Virus record (IMG/VR): IMGVR_UViG_3300049215_000063
Location: 1 to 64,000 of that record
Origin: a virus
DNA: 64,000 nucleotides
Strand: one strand, 5' to 3'
Below the pieces are notes generated by a model. The model saw nothing but the letters and a program-made list of their open reading frames with translations, searched no databases and had not been told where the DNA came from. The translations under genes were made by a program, and so were the position numbers. Position 1 is the stretch's first letter, and each line of letters begins with the position of its first letter. This document shows positions 31,707 to 40,200 of this stretch, piece by piece.

Positions 31707-32144
31707 ATGGGGCTCGATCTCACCGCCGCGAATTGCGTCATTACGCTGACGCTTTCTCCGCTGTTCACCACGCCGCAGCAGCTTCAAGGTTTCGCTGTGG
31801 ATGATGTCTACACCACGCCGGAAATTGCGCCCACGGAAACCAAGATGGGGGTCGACGGCGTGCTCTCTGGCGGCATGGTGTTCGTTCCGGTGGAACAAGA
31901 AATCATGCTGCAGGCGAATTCGCCGTCGATCGGTTTTTTTGATCAATGGTATCTCTATCAAATATCCGGCCTGTCGTCGTATTCGGCGAACGGCACCACG
32001 ACGCTGCCGGGTCTAGGCAAACAATGGATCATGACCAACGGTTTCTTGGTTGGCTATGTCCCCCTCCCGCCGGCCAAGAAGACGCTGGACGCCCAACACT
32101 TCCGTATTCGCTGGAATCTGTCCACGCCGGTTCCGATCGGCTGA
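31707..32144 (+). CDS. Tail tube protein
   Basis: A 145-residue protein directly after the sheath gene. ITLTLSPLFTTPQQLQGFAV DDVYTTPEIAPTETKMGVDG, MVFVPVEQEIMLQANSPSIG and QWIMTNGFLVGYVPLPPAKK agree with the tube family that accompanies DUF3383 sheaths. Forms the inner channel. Confidence 0.82.
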   Translation: MGLDLTAANCVITLTLSPLFTTPQQLQGFAVDDVYTTPEIAPTETKMGVDGVLSGGMVFVPVEQEIMLQANSPSIGFFDQWYLYQISGLSSYSANGTTTLPGLGKQWIMTNGFLVGYVPLPPAKKTLDAQHFRIRWNLSTPVPIG

Positions 32145-32148
32145 TTCC

Positions 32149-32616
32149 ATGCGTAAAAGCGAAATCGTCGCTGTGCCCGAATGGGGCGGCCGGGATGAGG
32201 GGAAGCTGTTCAAGATCACCGAATGGGACGCCTTCCGCGCCGAGAAATGGGCGTGGCGCATGGGCCTCGCCCTCAAGGGCACCAACGGCGAGTTGCCGGA
32301 CGCTATCGCCCGGCTCGGCATGGTCGGCATCGCGGTTCGGACGATCAATGCGATTCTCTCGGCGGATGTCGATCCTGCAAAGCTGATGCCGCTGCTCGAT
32401 GAGATGATGACCTGCGTCAAGATCGTTCGCGATCCGAGCGTGAGAGACCCGGCCACGGGCCAACCCTTGGCCGTTGATTTGGTCGGACAGGACGATATCG
32501 AGGAAATCAGGACGGTCGGATGGCTCAGGTCGGAGGTCCTGAGAATACATACAAATTTTTCCGCGACCGCGGCGCTGTCCGCGTTGATCTCGGTTATTCG
32601 GGAGTCAGTCTCTTAG
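32149..32616 (+). CDS. Tail assembly chaperone, upstream frame
   Basis: A 155-residue protein. VVAVPEWGGRDEGKLFKITE WDAFRAEKWAWRMGLAL is the typical beginning of the first chaperone in phages with this tube and sheath. It binds the tape measure during tail assembly. A slippery AAATTTT at 32553-32559 lies 19 codons before its stop and would move ribosomes into the frame ending at 32804. Confidence 0.85.
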   Translation: MRKSEIVAVPEWGGRDEGKLFKITEWDAFRAEKWAWRMGLALKGTNGELPDAIARLGMVGIAVRTINAILSADVDPAKLMPLLDEMMTCVKIVRDPSVRDPATGQPLAVDLVGQDDIEEIRTVGWLRSEVLRIHTNFSATAALSALISVIRESVS

Positions 32617-32804
32617 ATTATCCGAACGTCCCGCCATCGATCGGTATGGTGGTATCGCGCGATCTGAAAATGATCGAGCCGTTGAACGCGACCATCAGTG
32701 TCGAAGAGCTGCATGATCTCTTGGAAATAATCGTGATCGACGGCCATAACGCGCGGCAGATTGCGAAGGCCGAAGCGGCGCGGCGGAGACGAGGCCAGCA
32801 ATGA
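32520..32804 (+). CDS. Tail assembly chaperone, frameshift extension
   Basis: The -1 frame relative to the upstream chaperone. From the slippery site it reads FRDRGAVRVDLGYSGVSLLD, VPPSIGMVVSRDLKMIEPLN, ISVEELHDLLEIIVIDGHNA RQIAKAEAARRRR; the segment S-V-E-E-L-H-D-L-L-E-I ... A-x-x-A-x-A-A-R-R is typical of gpT-like chaperone extensions. An ATG at 32520 exists but lacks a good ribosome site, so I read the product as a fusion (gpG-GT arrangement). Confidence 0.8.
   Translation: MAQVGGPENTYKFFRDRGAVRVDLGYSGVSLLDYPNVPPSIGMVVSRDLKMIEPLNATISVEELHDLLEIIVIDGHNARQIAKAEAARRRRGQQ
32553..32559 (+). promoter_or_regulatory. -1 frameshift slippery site A AAT TTT
   Basis: The heptamer AAATTTT is aligned with the upstream frame as ACA AAT TTT, giving canonical X XXY YYZ. 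Shifting back one base joins ...RIHTNF to FRDRGAVRV... of the second frame. Such shifts in tail chaperone genes are conserved across tailed phages. Confidence 0.85.
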
Positions 32805-34474
32805 CGACGGTCATCGGCTCGCTCGTTGTTGAACTCGCGATTGACGCCCGCCAACTGAACGAAGGCACGCGCCAGGCGCTTGAGAATTTCAAGCGCACGC
32901 AGGAAGAAGCCAAGAAAGGCGGCGGTCAGGTCGAGGCCGAAGGCAAGCGGGTCATTAATTATCTGGACTCGCTCAAACGCGCCGCGCTCGGGGTGACGGG
33001 CATTCTCTTGGGCGGCATGGGATTAAAGGAATTCACCGGATATCTCACCAATCTCGACGCCGCGACCGCGCGCGTCGCCAAGACAATGGATGTCTCGGTG
33101 CGCGAACTATCCGCGTGGCAGGGCGCGGCGGAACAGACCGGCGGCTCCGCCGAAGGCATGACCGGGACGCTGCAAAATCTCTCGAGCGAGGTGAACAAGT
33201 TTGTTCTGACCGGGCAGTCCGGATTGCTCGCGGTTCTCACCCCGTTGGGCATCGGACTCTACAACACCAACGGACAACTTAAAACGTCGACCGAACTCTT
33301 TCTCGAGCTTGCCGACGCGGTGCAGGGCATGGACCCGGCGCGGGCAAGAGCGATGCTGTCCATGCTCGGCATGGATCAGAGTGCGATCAATCTTGCGATC
33401 CAGGGCCGTCATGCGATCGAAGGATATTTGGACGCGGCGAAAGCGGCTGGTCTGACGACCGCGCAAAGTGCGGAGGACGCCGCCGAATATCAGCGGCAGT
33501 TGGCGCTGCTCAATCTGACGGCGACCAATACCGGCCGCACGCTGCTGACGACGTTTGCGCCGGCGCTCGACATTGCGCTCGTCACGTTGCGGCATCTGGC
33601 GGACGGTAATATCTGGGGCGCGATCGGGCACGGTTTCGCCGCGCCGTTCAAGCAATTTGTCGCCGTCATCGACGACATGAATGCCAAGCTTTACGACGCC
33701 GCGGCCCTGGTCGCGGATTTCTTCGGCAATAAGGATAAGGCGGCGGAGGATAGGGCCAAGGCATCAGAAGCCAGACAAAGCGCACAGTCATGGCGCACCG
33801 GAGCGGAACAAAGCCGTCAGGCCTCGCTCGCAGATCAGGGCCTCGTGGGCCATCTTGCCGCCGGCCAGACCGCGCCGCTCGAAACTCTGGAAGCGACGAT
33901 GGGCTCGCGCGGCGACCGCAACAACAATCCCGGCAACATCAAAATGGGGCCGGTGGCGCGAAAGTTCGGTGCGGTCAGTCAGGACGATCAGGGCCATGCG
34001 ATTTTCCCGACGTGGCAGGCCGGTAACGCCGCGCAAGCCGAATTGCTGCGGCGGAGCTATTCCGGCCTGACGCTCGCCGAGATCGGCCAGAAATACGCTG
34101 AGGATCCGAATTGGGCATCAGGCGTCGCGCAATACAGCGGGTTTTCGCTGAGTCAGGTGCCCGATCTTTCCGACCCGGCGACCATGGGGCGCCTGCAGGC
34201 TGCAATCCGGCGCCAGGAGGGCACGCATGCCCCGGCGGGGTTCCCTACGGGCTCTTTGGGCATGCCGATCGGCGCGCCGGCCGCGGCGACGCTGCAGCAT
34301 TCCAGCATGATCGACAACAGCCGGGGCAACACCACGCATATGGTGAAAGTGGAGACCGGCGACATTCACGTCAGCGCCCCGAATGCGCGCACCAATGGCG
34401 ACATAGGGGAAGCGATCGGGGCGTCGTTGCAGCGGCAAGCGGCGCTGGCGTCATGGAATACCGGGCTGGTGTAA
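32801..34474 (+). CDS. Tape measure protein with lysozyme-like segment
   Basis: A 557-residue protein. Residues 1-60 are coiled coil (ELAIDARQLNEGTRQALENF), followed by a hydrophobic patch (ALGVTGILLGGMGLKEF) and further helices. Residues about 365-460 (RGDRNNNPGNIKMGPVARKF, GHAIFPTWQAGNAAQAELLR, YSGLTLAEIGQKYAEDPNWA) are a transglycosylase/lysozyme-like module often carried by virion proteins to open peptidoglycan. At about 0.15 nm per residue the tail would be short, near 80 nm; this is a rule-of-thumb estimate. Confidence 0.82.
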   Translation: MTTVIGSLVVELAIDARQLNEGTRQALENFKRTQEEAKKGGGQVEAEGKRVINYLDSLKRAALGVTGILLGGMGLKEFTGYLTNLDAATARVAKTMDVSVRELSAWQGAAEQTGGSAEGMTGTLQNLSSEVNKFVLTGQSGLLAVLTPLGIGLYNTNGQLKTSTELFLELADAVQGMDPARARAMLSMLGMDQSAINLAIQGRHAIEGYLDAAKAAGLTTAQSAEDAAEYQRQLALLNLTATNTGRTLLTTFAPALDIALVTLRHLADGNIWGAIGHGFAAPFKQFVAVIDDMNAKLYDAAALVADFFGNKDKAAEDRAKASEARQSAQSWRTGAEQSRQASLADQGLVGHLAAGQTAPLETLEATMGSRGDRNNNPGNIKMGPVARKFGAVSQDDQGHAIFPTWQAGNAAQAELLRRSYSGLTLAEIGQKYAEDPNWASGVAQYSGFSLSQVPDLSDPATMGRLQAAIRRQEGTHAPAGFPTGSLGMPIGAPAAATLQHSSMIDNSRGNTTHMVKVETGDIHVSAPNARTNGDIGEAIGASLQRQAALASWNTGLV

Positions 34475-34475
34475 A

Positions 34476-35279
34476 ATGCCGAACGTCCCCAACGTCCCCG
34501 GCGTGCCGGCGCTGTCGAGCTACGCCACCAACAATACATCGCTGTTGATTACCGACGCGGCGATCGTTGTTGGGGCGTTTCTGCCACCGCCATGGGGAAT
34601 TTACTATCAGGGCCAACCCGTATTGCTGCCCGCCAGCATTGCGTCGCAGCTCGCGTCGTCGGCCTTGGCGCCGTTCGCGCAGGTTGCCTCGTTGCTTGGA
34701 TTTCCCAATCTGTTGCCGGTGTTTGCGTCCACTCTGGAATTCGACTTCGATCAAGAATGGGCCATCGCCGATACACAGCAAGAGCAGGGCGCGTTCCAGT
34801 CCTATGACAAGGTTCAACTGCCGTTCGATCTGCGTACCCGGATTTGCTGCGGCGGCGCGGTGGGGCCGCGCCAGGCATTCCTCAATGCCATTTTCGCCAT
34901 CGCCGGAGGGTCGCCGCTCGGATCGTCCTCGTTGATCACATCGGCGCTGTCATCGGTTGCATCCGCCGCGGGATTGAGTTCGATCGGGGCCTCACTGACG
35001 GGCGGCATTCTGTCGGGGACACTAACACCGCCGCTGTTCGATATCGTGACGCCGGAAGGCACCTATGCGAGTTGCAGCGCGCGGCGGGTGTCATTCTCGC
35101 GGCGGTCGGACGAGGGCGCAACCCTGATCGCGGTCGATCTGTGGTGGAAGCAGATCAGGCAGACCTCGACGGCGTCGTTTTCCAACGCCCAGATACCCGG
35201 AATCGCCGGGCAGCAAAGCATCAGCAATGTGCAGCCGCAAACGCCGAACGTCACCTTTCCGAGCGGAAGCCTGATGTGA
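34476..35279 (+). CDS. Baseplate/tail-tip protein
   Basis: A 267-residue protein between tape measure and baseplate plug. N-terminus NNTSLLITDAAIVVGAFLPP PWGIYYQGQPVLLP, central FDFDQEWAIADTQQEQGAFQ SYDKVQLPFDLRTRICCGGA, then C-terminal FDIVTPEGTYASCSARRVSF. Similar proteins occur at this position in related myoviruses and probably cap the tube at the baseplate. No catalytic motif seen. Confidence 0.7.
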   Translation: MPNVPNVPGVPALSSYATNNTSLLITDAAIVVGAFLPPPWGIYYQGQPVLLPASIASQLASSALAPFAQVASLLGFPNLLPVFASTLEFDFDQEWAIADTQQEQGAFQSYDKVQLPFDLRTRICCGGAVGPRQAFLNAIFAIAGGSPLGSSSLITSALSSVASAAGLSSIGASLTGGILSGTLTPPLFDIVTPEGTYASCSARRVSFSRRSDEGATLIAVDLWWKQIRQTSTASFSNAQIPGIAGQQSISNVQPQTPNVTFPSGSLM

Positions 35280-35280
35280 C

Positions 35281-35595
35281 ATGCCGCAGATCGTGCCGTT
35301 GCAGGCGATCCCGAACCAGACGTTGCAGGTCCAGCTCAACAGTCAGAACTGCACGCTGAACGTCCAGCAATTCGCATTCGGATTGTTCATCACGGTCTAT
35401 GTCGGGCCATCCCTGATCATTCCGACGGTGCTCTGTCAGAATCTCAATCGCATCATCCGTGATGCCTATTTGGGGTTTGTCGGCGATCTGGCATTTCTGG
35501 ACACGCAGGGTACGTCGAATCCGGTCTATACCGGGCTCGGGAGCAACAGCGCGGCGCGCTATCAGTTGTTCTATCTGTTTCCGGCTGATCTGTGA
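35281..35595 (+). CDS. Baseplate plug family protein
   Basis: A 104-residue protein: VPLQAIPNQTLQVQLNSQNC TLNVQQFAFGLFITVYVGPS, VLCQNLNRIIRDAYLGFVGD LAFLDTQG, ARYQLFYLFPADL. The pattern (P-N-Q-x-x-x-V-x-L-x-x-Q ... G-D-L-x-F-x-D-T-Q-G ... R-Y-x-L-x-Y) is that of phage baseplate plug proteins. Confidence 0.82.
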   Translation: MPQIVPLQAIPNQTLQVQLNSQNCTLNVQQFAFGLFITVYVGPSLIIPTVLCQNLNRIIRDAYLGFVGDLAFLDTQGTSNPVYTGLGSNSAARYQLFYLFPADL

Positions 35596-36575
35596 TGGCG
35601 TCGTTCACGCAAAAGCTGATCACCGTCACGGTGCAGCTCGCCAATAATCCCGGCACCAATCAGCCCAACACCTTCGCCGAAGGATCCGTTCCCGGACAGG
35701 CGGCGGGTTCGAATACGGTCACGCTGTCGAATTCCCGCACCAGTGTGCGCATCCGCAATTCCGGCACGTTTCTGCAAACGGCGACGGTCAAGGTCTGGGG
35801 CCTGACGCCAAGCCTGATGAATCAACTCTCGACGCTCGGCATCGTCTATAACATCGTCGCCAAGAACCTGATCACGATCAACGCGGGAGACAACATCAAC
35901 GGCATGCCGGCAGCGTTTTCCGGCACGATCATGAACGCCTATGCCGACTATCGTATGATGCCGGATGTGCCGTTCGTGTTCGAATGCAATGGGCTGTTGG
36001 CCGGCGGCATCGCTTCGGTGCCGGCCGCGAGCTTTTCGGGCGCGACGGACGTGGCAACTATCATGGCCGGGCTCGCACGTCAGGCGGGACTCGGATTTCA
36101 GAATTCCGGCGTTTCCGTTCAACTATCGAACCCTTATTTTCCAGGTTCGATCAATCAACAGATCGACGCATGTGCGCGGCACGCCGGTATCAGTTACGGC
36201 ATCGTCAATGCGACGCTGAATATCTGGCCGAAGGGCGGGTCGCAAGCCGCCGGCCTTTCCGTGCCGATCATATCTCCGGCGACGGGCATGATCTCGTCGC
36301 CGCAATTGACGCAGCAGGGCATCGTCGTCGATACGCTGTTCAACGCGCTGATCGCGTATGGTGGTCCAGTACAGGTACAAAGCGACGTGCTCTCCGGGGT
36401 GCTCTCCGCGCAATCCGTGGCGAACTCGACGTTTAAAACTCCGGCGAACGGTGTGTGGGCAGTCTATAAGCTCGATCACGCCTTGGATTCGCTGGTCCGT
36501 AATGGGCTGTGGCAGTCCGCGGTCTATGCCTACAACCCGAATTATCCCAAACCCGTGATTGCGGCGGTCGGATAG
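35595..36575 (+). CDS. Baseplate hub protein
   Basis: A 326-residue protein from ATG 35595. VTVQLANNPGTNQPNTFAEG, VWGLTPSLMNQLSTLGI and FSGTIMNAYADYRMMPDVPF are the beta-barrel parts of a gpD/gp27-like hub; INQQIDACARHAGISYGIVN ATLNIWPKGG fits the second barrel. Hubs trimerise below the tube and carry the spike encoded next. Confidence 0.78.
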   Translation: MASFTQKLITVTVQLANNPGTNQPNTFAEGSVPGQAAGSNTVTLSNSRTSVRIRNSGTFLQTATVKVWGLTPSLMNQLSTLGIVYNIVAKNLITINAGDNINGMPAAFSGTIMNAYADYRMMPDVPFVFECNGLLAGGIASVPAASFSGATDVATIMAGLARQAGLGFQNSGVSVQLSNPYFPGSINQQIDACARHAGISYGIVNATLNIWPKGGSQAAGLSVPIISPATGMISSPQLTQQGIVVDTLFNALIAYGGPVQVQSDVLSGVLSAQSVANSTFKTPANGVWAVYKLDHALDSLVRNGLWQSAVYAYNPNYPKPVIAAVG

Positions 36576-37268
36576 ATGCCGTCCGGCTACGGGCAACAAA
36601 CTCCGGAGGACAGCAACAGCGATTTGGGGGCGGTTGCGTTTATCGTGCGCCAGATGATGGCGCAGATGGACACGATGAAGCTGGTGCAGGTCGTCGCCGT
36701 GCACGGCGGGGCTGGTGCGATTGCCGCCGCCGGGACGGTGGATGTGCTCCCGTTGGTCAATCAGATCGACGGCGCGACGCCGCCCAATCCGACGCCGCAC
36801 GGCACGGTCTATGGCATCCCTTGGTCACGCCTTACCGGCGGGCAGAACGCCGTGATCTGCGATCCGCAAGCCAACGACATCGGTTATGTGGTCGCGGCCG
36901 ATCGCGACATCTCGGTCCTCAAGACGACATTCGCGCAGGGCAATCCCGGCTCACAACGGCGGTTCAATATCGCCGACGGCATCTACACCTCGCTCGCGCT
37001 CAATGTCGCGCCCAATCAGTATCTCGTTTTCACATCGACCGGCGTCCGTCTGGTCGATCAATTCAACAACTCAATTGCCTTGGCGTCCAGCGGCGTGACC
37101 ATAAGCGTTGCCGGTTCTGTCATCGGTCAATTCACGTCAACGGGCCTCGCCGTCACCGGCAAGATCATATCGACGGGTGACATGGTGGCGGGTTTGATCA
37201 GCGTTCAGAACCATCTCACCACGGGCGTGCAATCAGGGTCCGAGTTGTCAGGGCCGCCGACAGGATGA
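36576..37268 (+). CDS. Membrane-puncturing spike (Gp138-like)
   Basis: A 230-residue protein. Helical start (AFIVRQMMAQMDTMKLVQVV), OB-fold (GAIAAAGTVDVLPLVNQIDG...NAVICDPQANDIGYVVAADR) and a beta-helical needle of short strands (VTISVAGSVIGQFTSTGLAV TGKIISTGDMVAG), ending SGPPTG. Gp138/gpV spikes pierce the outer membrane. Stop and start of hub and spike genes are directly adjacent. Confidence 0.82.
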   Translation: MPSGYGQQTPEDSNSDLGAVAFIVRQMMAQMDTMKLVQVVAVHGGAGAIAAAGTVDVLPLVNQIDGATPPNPTPHGTVYGIPWSRLTGGQNAVICDPQANDIGYVVAADRDISVLKTTFAQGNPGSQRRFNIADGIYTSLALNVAPNQYLVFTSTGVRLVDQFNNSIALASSGVTISVAGSVIGQFTSTGLAVTGKIISTGDMVAGLISVQNHLTTGVQSGSELSGPPTG

Positions 37269-37274
37269 CCATCC

Positions 37275-37661
37275 ATGGCATCGACCTTGTTGCTCGATAC
37301 TGTGGCCTGGGATCTGGTGCTCGATGCCAACGTCAACATCGCGGTCGCGGCTGAACCGTATTCGTTGGCGCAAGACGCGGCGTCAGCCATTCGCACCTTC
37401 GCCGGCGAGTGTTTCTGGGATACGACGGTCGGCGTCCCGTATTTGACGCAGATATTCGGTCAATCGCCGCCGCCCCTGACGCAGATCAAACAAGATTTCA
37501 TCAATGCCGCCTTGACCGTGCCGGACGTGGCGTCGGCGCAAGTCTTCATTTCTGGCATTACCAAGCGCGTGCTGAGCGGGCAGGTGCAGGTGGTTTCGGC
37601 TTCGACCGGACAGGTGTCGGCGGCGAACTTTGCCGTGGTCAATCCGCAAGGTGCCGGTTGA
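37275..37661 (+). CDS. Baseplate wedge protein (gp25/gpW-like)
   Basis: A 128-residue protein. LAQDAASAIRTFAGECFWDT TVGVPYLTQIFGQSPPPLTQ and QDFINAALTVPDVASAQVFI match the gp25-like lysozyme-fold wedge in contractile tails, where it initiates sheath attachment. Confidence 0.82.
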   Translation: MASTLLLDTVAWDLVLDANVNIAVAAEPYSLAQDAASAIRTFAGECFWDTTVGVPYLTQIFGQSPPPLTQIKQDFINAALTVPDVASAQVFISGITKRVLSGQVQVVSASTGQVSAANFAVVNPQGAG

Positions 37662-37664
37662 ACG

Positions 37665-39551
37665 ATGGCGAATATCGGCACCACCAACGTCCCGGCGATC
37701 GATTGGAGCTCGGGCGGTCCGATCGTCCCGTCCGGTCCCGCGGTCCTCACGGGCGTGCAGCAGGATTATAACGTCGCGTTCGCGGTGACGTTCAATTGGA
37801 ATCAGAATACGCCGCAAGGCCAATTGGCGGGTTCCACGGCCGCCGTCGTCAACAACGCCAATCAGGAAATCGCCTGGATCGCGACGCAGATCGATCCGGC
37901 CTACTCGACCGGGCGGTTCCAGGATGCGATCGGAAGGATAAGTCCGGGCGGGACGTTCGCCCGCATTGCGTCGGCGCCGACCACGCTGCAGATTGAATGT
38001 TTCGGCGGCACCAATACGCCGTTGCCGGCGGGGCCGGCGAGCTACGCAACGATCGTCGATCCAGCAAACAACGTCTATCAATGCACGCAGGCCGGCACGA
38101 TTCCGGCGAGCGGGTCGATCGTTCTGTCGTTCGCGGCGTTGACCTATGGTCCCATTCCCGTCCCGGAGACGGTCGCGCCCTATCAGGCAATCTCGGGCTG
38201 GGACAGCGCCATCGTCGTCTCCGGCGTGCAGGGACAGAACGTCGAGACTTCGCAACAGTTCGAGTTGCGGCGCGAACAGTCCGTCAGCGCGAATTCCGCC
38301 AACAACAACGCAGCGATGCTGGGCGTCATTCTCAATGTGCCCGCGGTGCTCGACGCCTACGTGACGGACAATCCGAGCAATTCGCCGGCGACGATCGGCG
38401 GCGTGTCGATTCCCGCCAATACCCAATACATCGCCGTGACCGGCGGCACGGCGACCGCGGTGGCTCAAGCCATCTTTTCCAAGAAGGTGCCGGGCATTCC
38501 GCTTTACAGCGGCAACAACAGCGAGACGGTCCAGGACACCAATTCGGGCTATTCGCCGCCCTATCCGAGCTACACCATCACCTGGGAAACGCCGGCGGCC
38601 CTGGCGATTTTGTTCGCGGTCGTTGTCGCGTCCAGCCCGCAGGTGCCGAGCACCGCCAACACACAGATTCAGAATGCGATTCTCAACGCGTTCAACGGCG
38701 GCGGTGCGGTCGTCACCGGCTCGATCACGGGAACGGTCCTCACCGTCTCGTTTGTGTCGCAAGGCACGCTCACCGTTGGGCAGAGCTTGTCCGGCGTGGG
38801 CATCACGGCCGGCACGACGATATCCGGATTAGGAACGGGGAGTGGCGGCACCGGCACTTACATCGTATCGTCGAGTCAGACCGTAGCCTCGACCTCGATC
38901 GTTGCCGGATCAGCAACCAACAATCCGATTCCGCCGCGTGCCCGTATCGGATCGTCGATCTATGCGGCGCAATATGCCGCGGTCATCACGGCATTAGGTT
39001 CATGGGCGGCGATCAAGTCGCTGCAAATCGGGTCGAACAACACGCCCGGCGCCGTCGTCAAGGGTTATGTCAACGGCACGACGCTCACCGTCGTATCGGT
39101 CACTTCGGGCACGATTGCGGTTGGGCAATGGCTCACCGGCGCCGATAGCGTCAATGGCATCGTTGCTGGCACGACGATTACCGCCTTCGGCACGGGAAGC
39201 GGCGGGACCGGGACCTATACCGTCAGCAATACCCAAACCGTCGGCGCAAGCTTCACCGGTACGGCGTCGGGCGCCAATCTCACGGCTTCGGCCGTCACCG
39301 GGTATATCGCACCAGGTGACATCATCGCAGGAACCGGCGTGCCGAGCGGGACGACGATCCTGTCGCAAACCTCGGGCACCGCCGGCGGCGCCGGCGTCTA
39401 TGTCACGTCTGTGTCGACAACCGCCTCATCGGCGGCGATCACGGCAAACGTCGCCGTCACCGCCACGGCGGCCAATCAGAGTCTTGTTGCGGTCAATATC
39501 AATCAGGAACCGACGCTGATCGCCGCGGGTATCGCGGTCGCGGTGTCGTAA
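37665..39551 (+). CDS. Baseplate J-like protein with three inserted beta domains
   Basis: A 628-residue protein. The J core is seen at residues 180-320 ([76 protein letters not shown]) and about 421-460 ([20 protein letters not shown]). Residues 348-414, 462-527 and 528-592 are copies of the glycine-rich domain, so J is interrupted at two points. J builds the baseplate rim; the extra domains probably face outward. Confidence 0.85.
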   Translation: MANIGTTNVPAIDWSSGGPIVPSGPAVLTGVQQDYNVAFAVTFNWNQNTPQGQLAGSTAAVVNNANQEIAWIATQIDPAYSTGRFQDAIGRISPGGTFARIASAPTTLQIECFGGTNTPLPAGPASYATIVDPANNVYQCTQAGTIPASGSIVLSFAALTYGPIPVPETVAPYQAISGWDSAIVVSGVQGQNVETSQQFELRREQSVSANSANNNAAMLGVILNVPAVLDAYVTDNPSNSPATIGGVSIPANTQYIAVTGGTATAVAQAIFSKKVPGIPLYSGNNSETVQDTNSGYSPPYPSYTITWETPAALAILFAVVVASSPQVPSTANTQIQNAILNAFNGGGAVVTGSITGTVLTVSFVSQGTLTVGQSLSGVGITAGTTISGLGTGSGGTGTYIVSSSQTVASTSIVAGSATNNPIPPRARIGSSIYAAQYAAVITALGSWAAIKSLQIGSNNTPGAVVKGYVNGTTLTVVSVTSGTIAVGQWLTGADSVNGIVAGTTITAFGTGSGGTGTYTVSNTQTVGASFTGTASGANLTASAVTGYIAPGDIIAGTGVPSGTTILSQTSGTAGGAGVYVTSVSTTASSAAITANVAVTATAANQSLVAVNINQEPTLIAAGIAVAVS

Positions 39552-40198
39552 TGGGCGTTCCGTATCCGCACCCGAATCCGGTTCCCGGTTCCAATGCCAT
39601 CGGATCGTTCACGATCGGCGTCTCTCCGATCGGCGATATTCCGTCGTTCGATGTCTGGACGACGATGCTGTCGCAATATGCGAACAGTCCGATCATTACC
39701 CAACTCGTTTCGAACATGGCGCAATACGTCGATCAGACGCAGAACCTCGACGCGTTTTTCGACAATGTCTGGAACATCGGCACGGCCGTCGGTTCGGCAC
39801 TCGATCTGTGGGGACGGATCGTCGGCGTCGGCCGGGTGCTGCAATTGCCGAGCAATACCTCGTATCTCGGTTTCGAAGAGGCAAGTTCATGGCAGACATT
39901 CGGGCAGGCGCCGTTCTATTCCAACGAGGCCGTCAGCAGTAATTATTTGCTGTCCGACGCAGCATTTCGCACGCTGATTCTCGCCAAGGCGCTGTTCAAC
40001 GTCAGTGACGGTTCGATACCTGCGACCAATCAAATTCTGCTCAATCTGTTCGGGCAGGGTTATGTGACGGACGGCCTCAATCTGACCATGACCTATACGT
40101 TTCCGACCGCTTTGACGCCGGTGCAATACGCCATCGTTCTCAATTCCGGCGTGCTGCCGCGCCCGCCCGGCGTTTCGACATCCGTGGTGCAGGGGTGA
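39551..40198 (+). CDS. Baseplate protein (DUF2612)
   Basis: A 215-residue protein. MLSQYANSPIITQLVSNMAQ YVDQTQNLDAFFDNVWNIGT AVGSALDLWGRIVGVGRVL, then AFRTLILAKALFNVSDGSIP and DGLNLTMTYTFPTALTPVQY match DUF2612, functionally like P2 gpI: it links the baseplate to tail fibres. One-base overlap with gene J. Confidence 0.85.
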   Translation: MGVPYPHPNPVPGSNAIGSFTIGVSPIGDIPSFDVWTTMLSQYANSPIITQLVSNMAQYVDQTQNLDAFFDNVWNIGTAVGSALDLWGRIVGVGRVLQLPSNTSYLGFEEASSWQTFGQAPFYSNEAVSSNYLLSDAAFRTLILAKALFNVSDGSIPATNQILLNLFGQGYVTDGLNLTMTYTFPTALTPVQYAIVLNSGVLPRPPGVSTSVVQG

Positions 40199-40200
40199 TC

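Noticed and set aside
37383-38762. 459-codon minus-strand frame opposite baseplate J
   Set aside because: Arginine-rich mirror of a recognised gene, no ribosome site, no domain.
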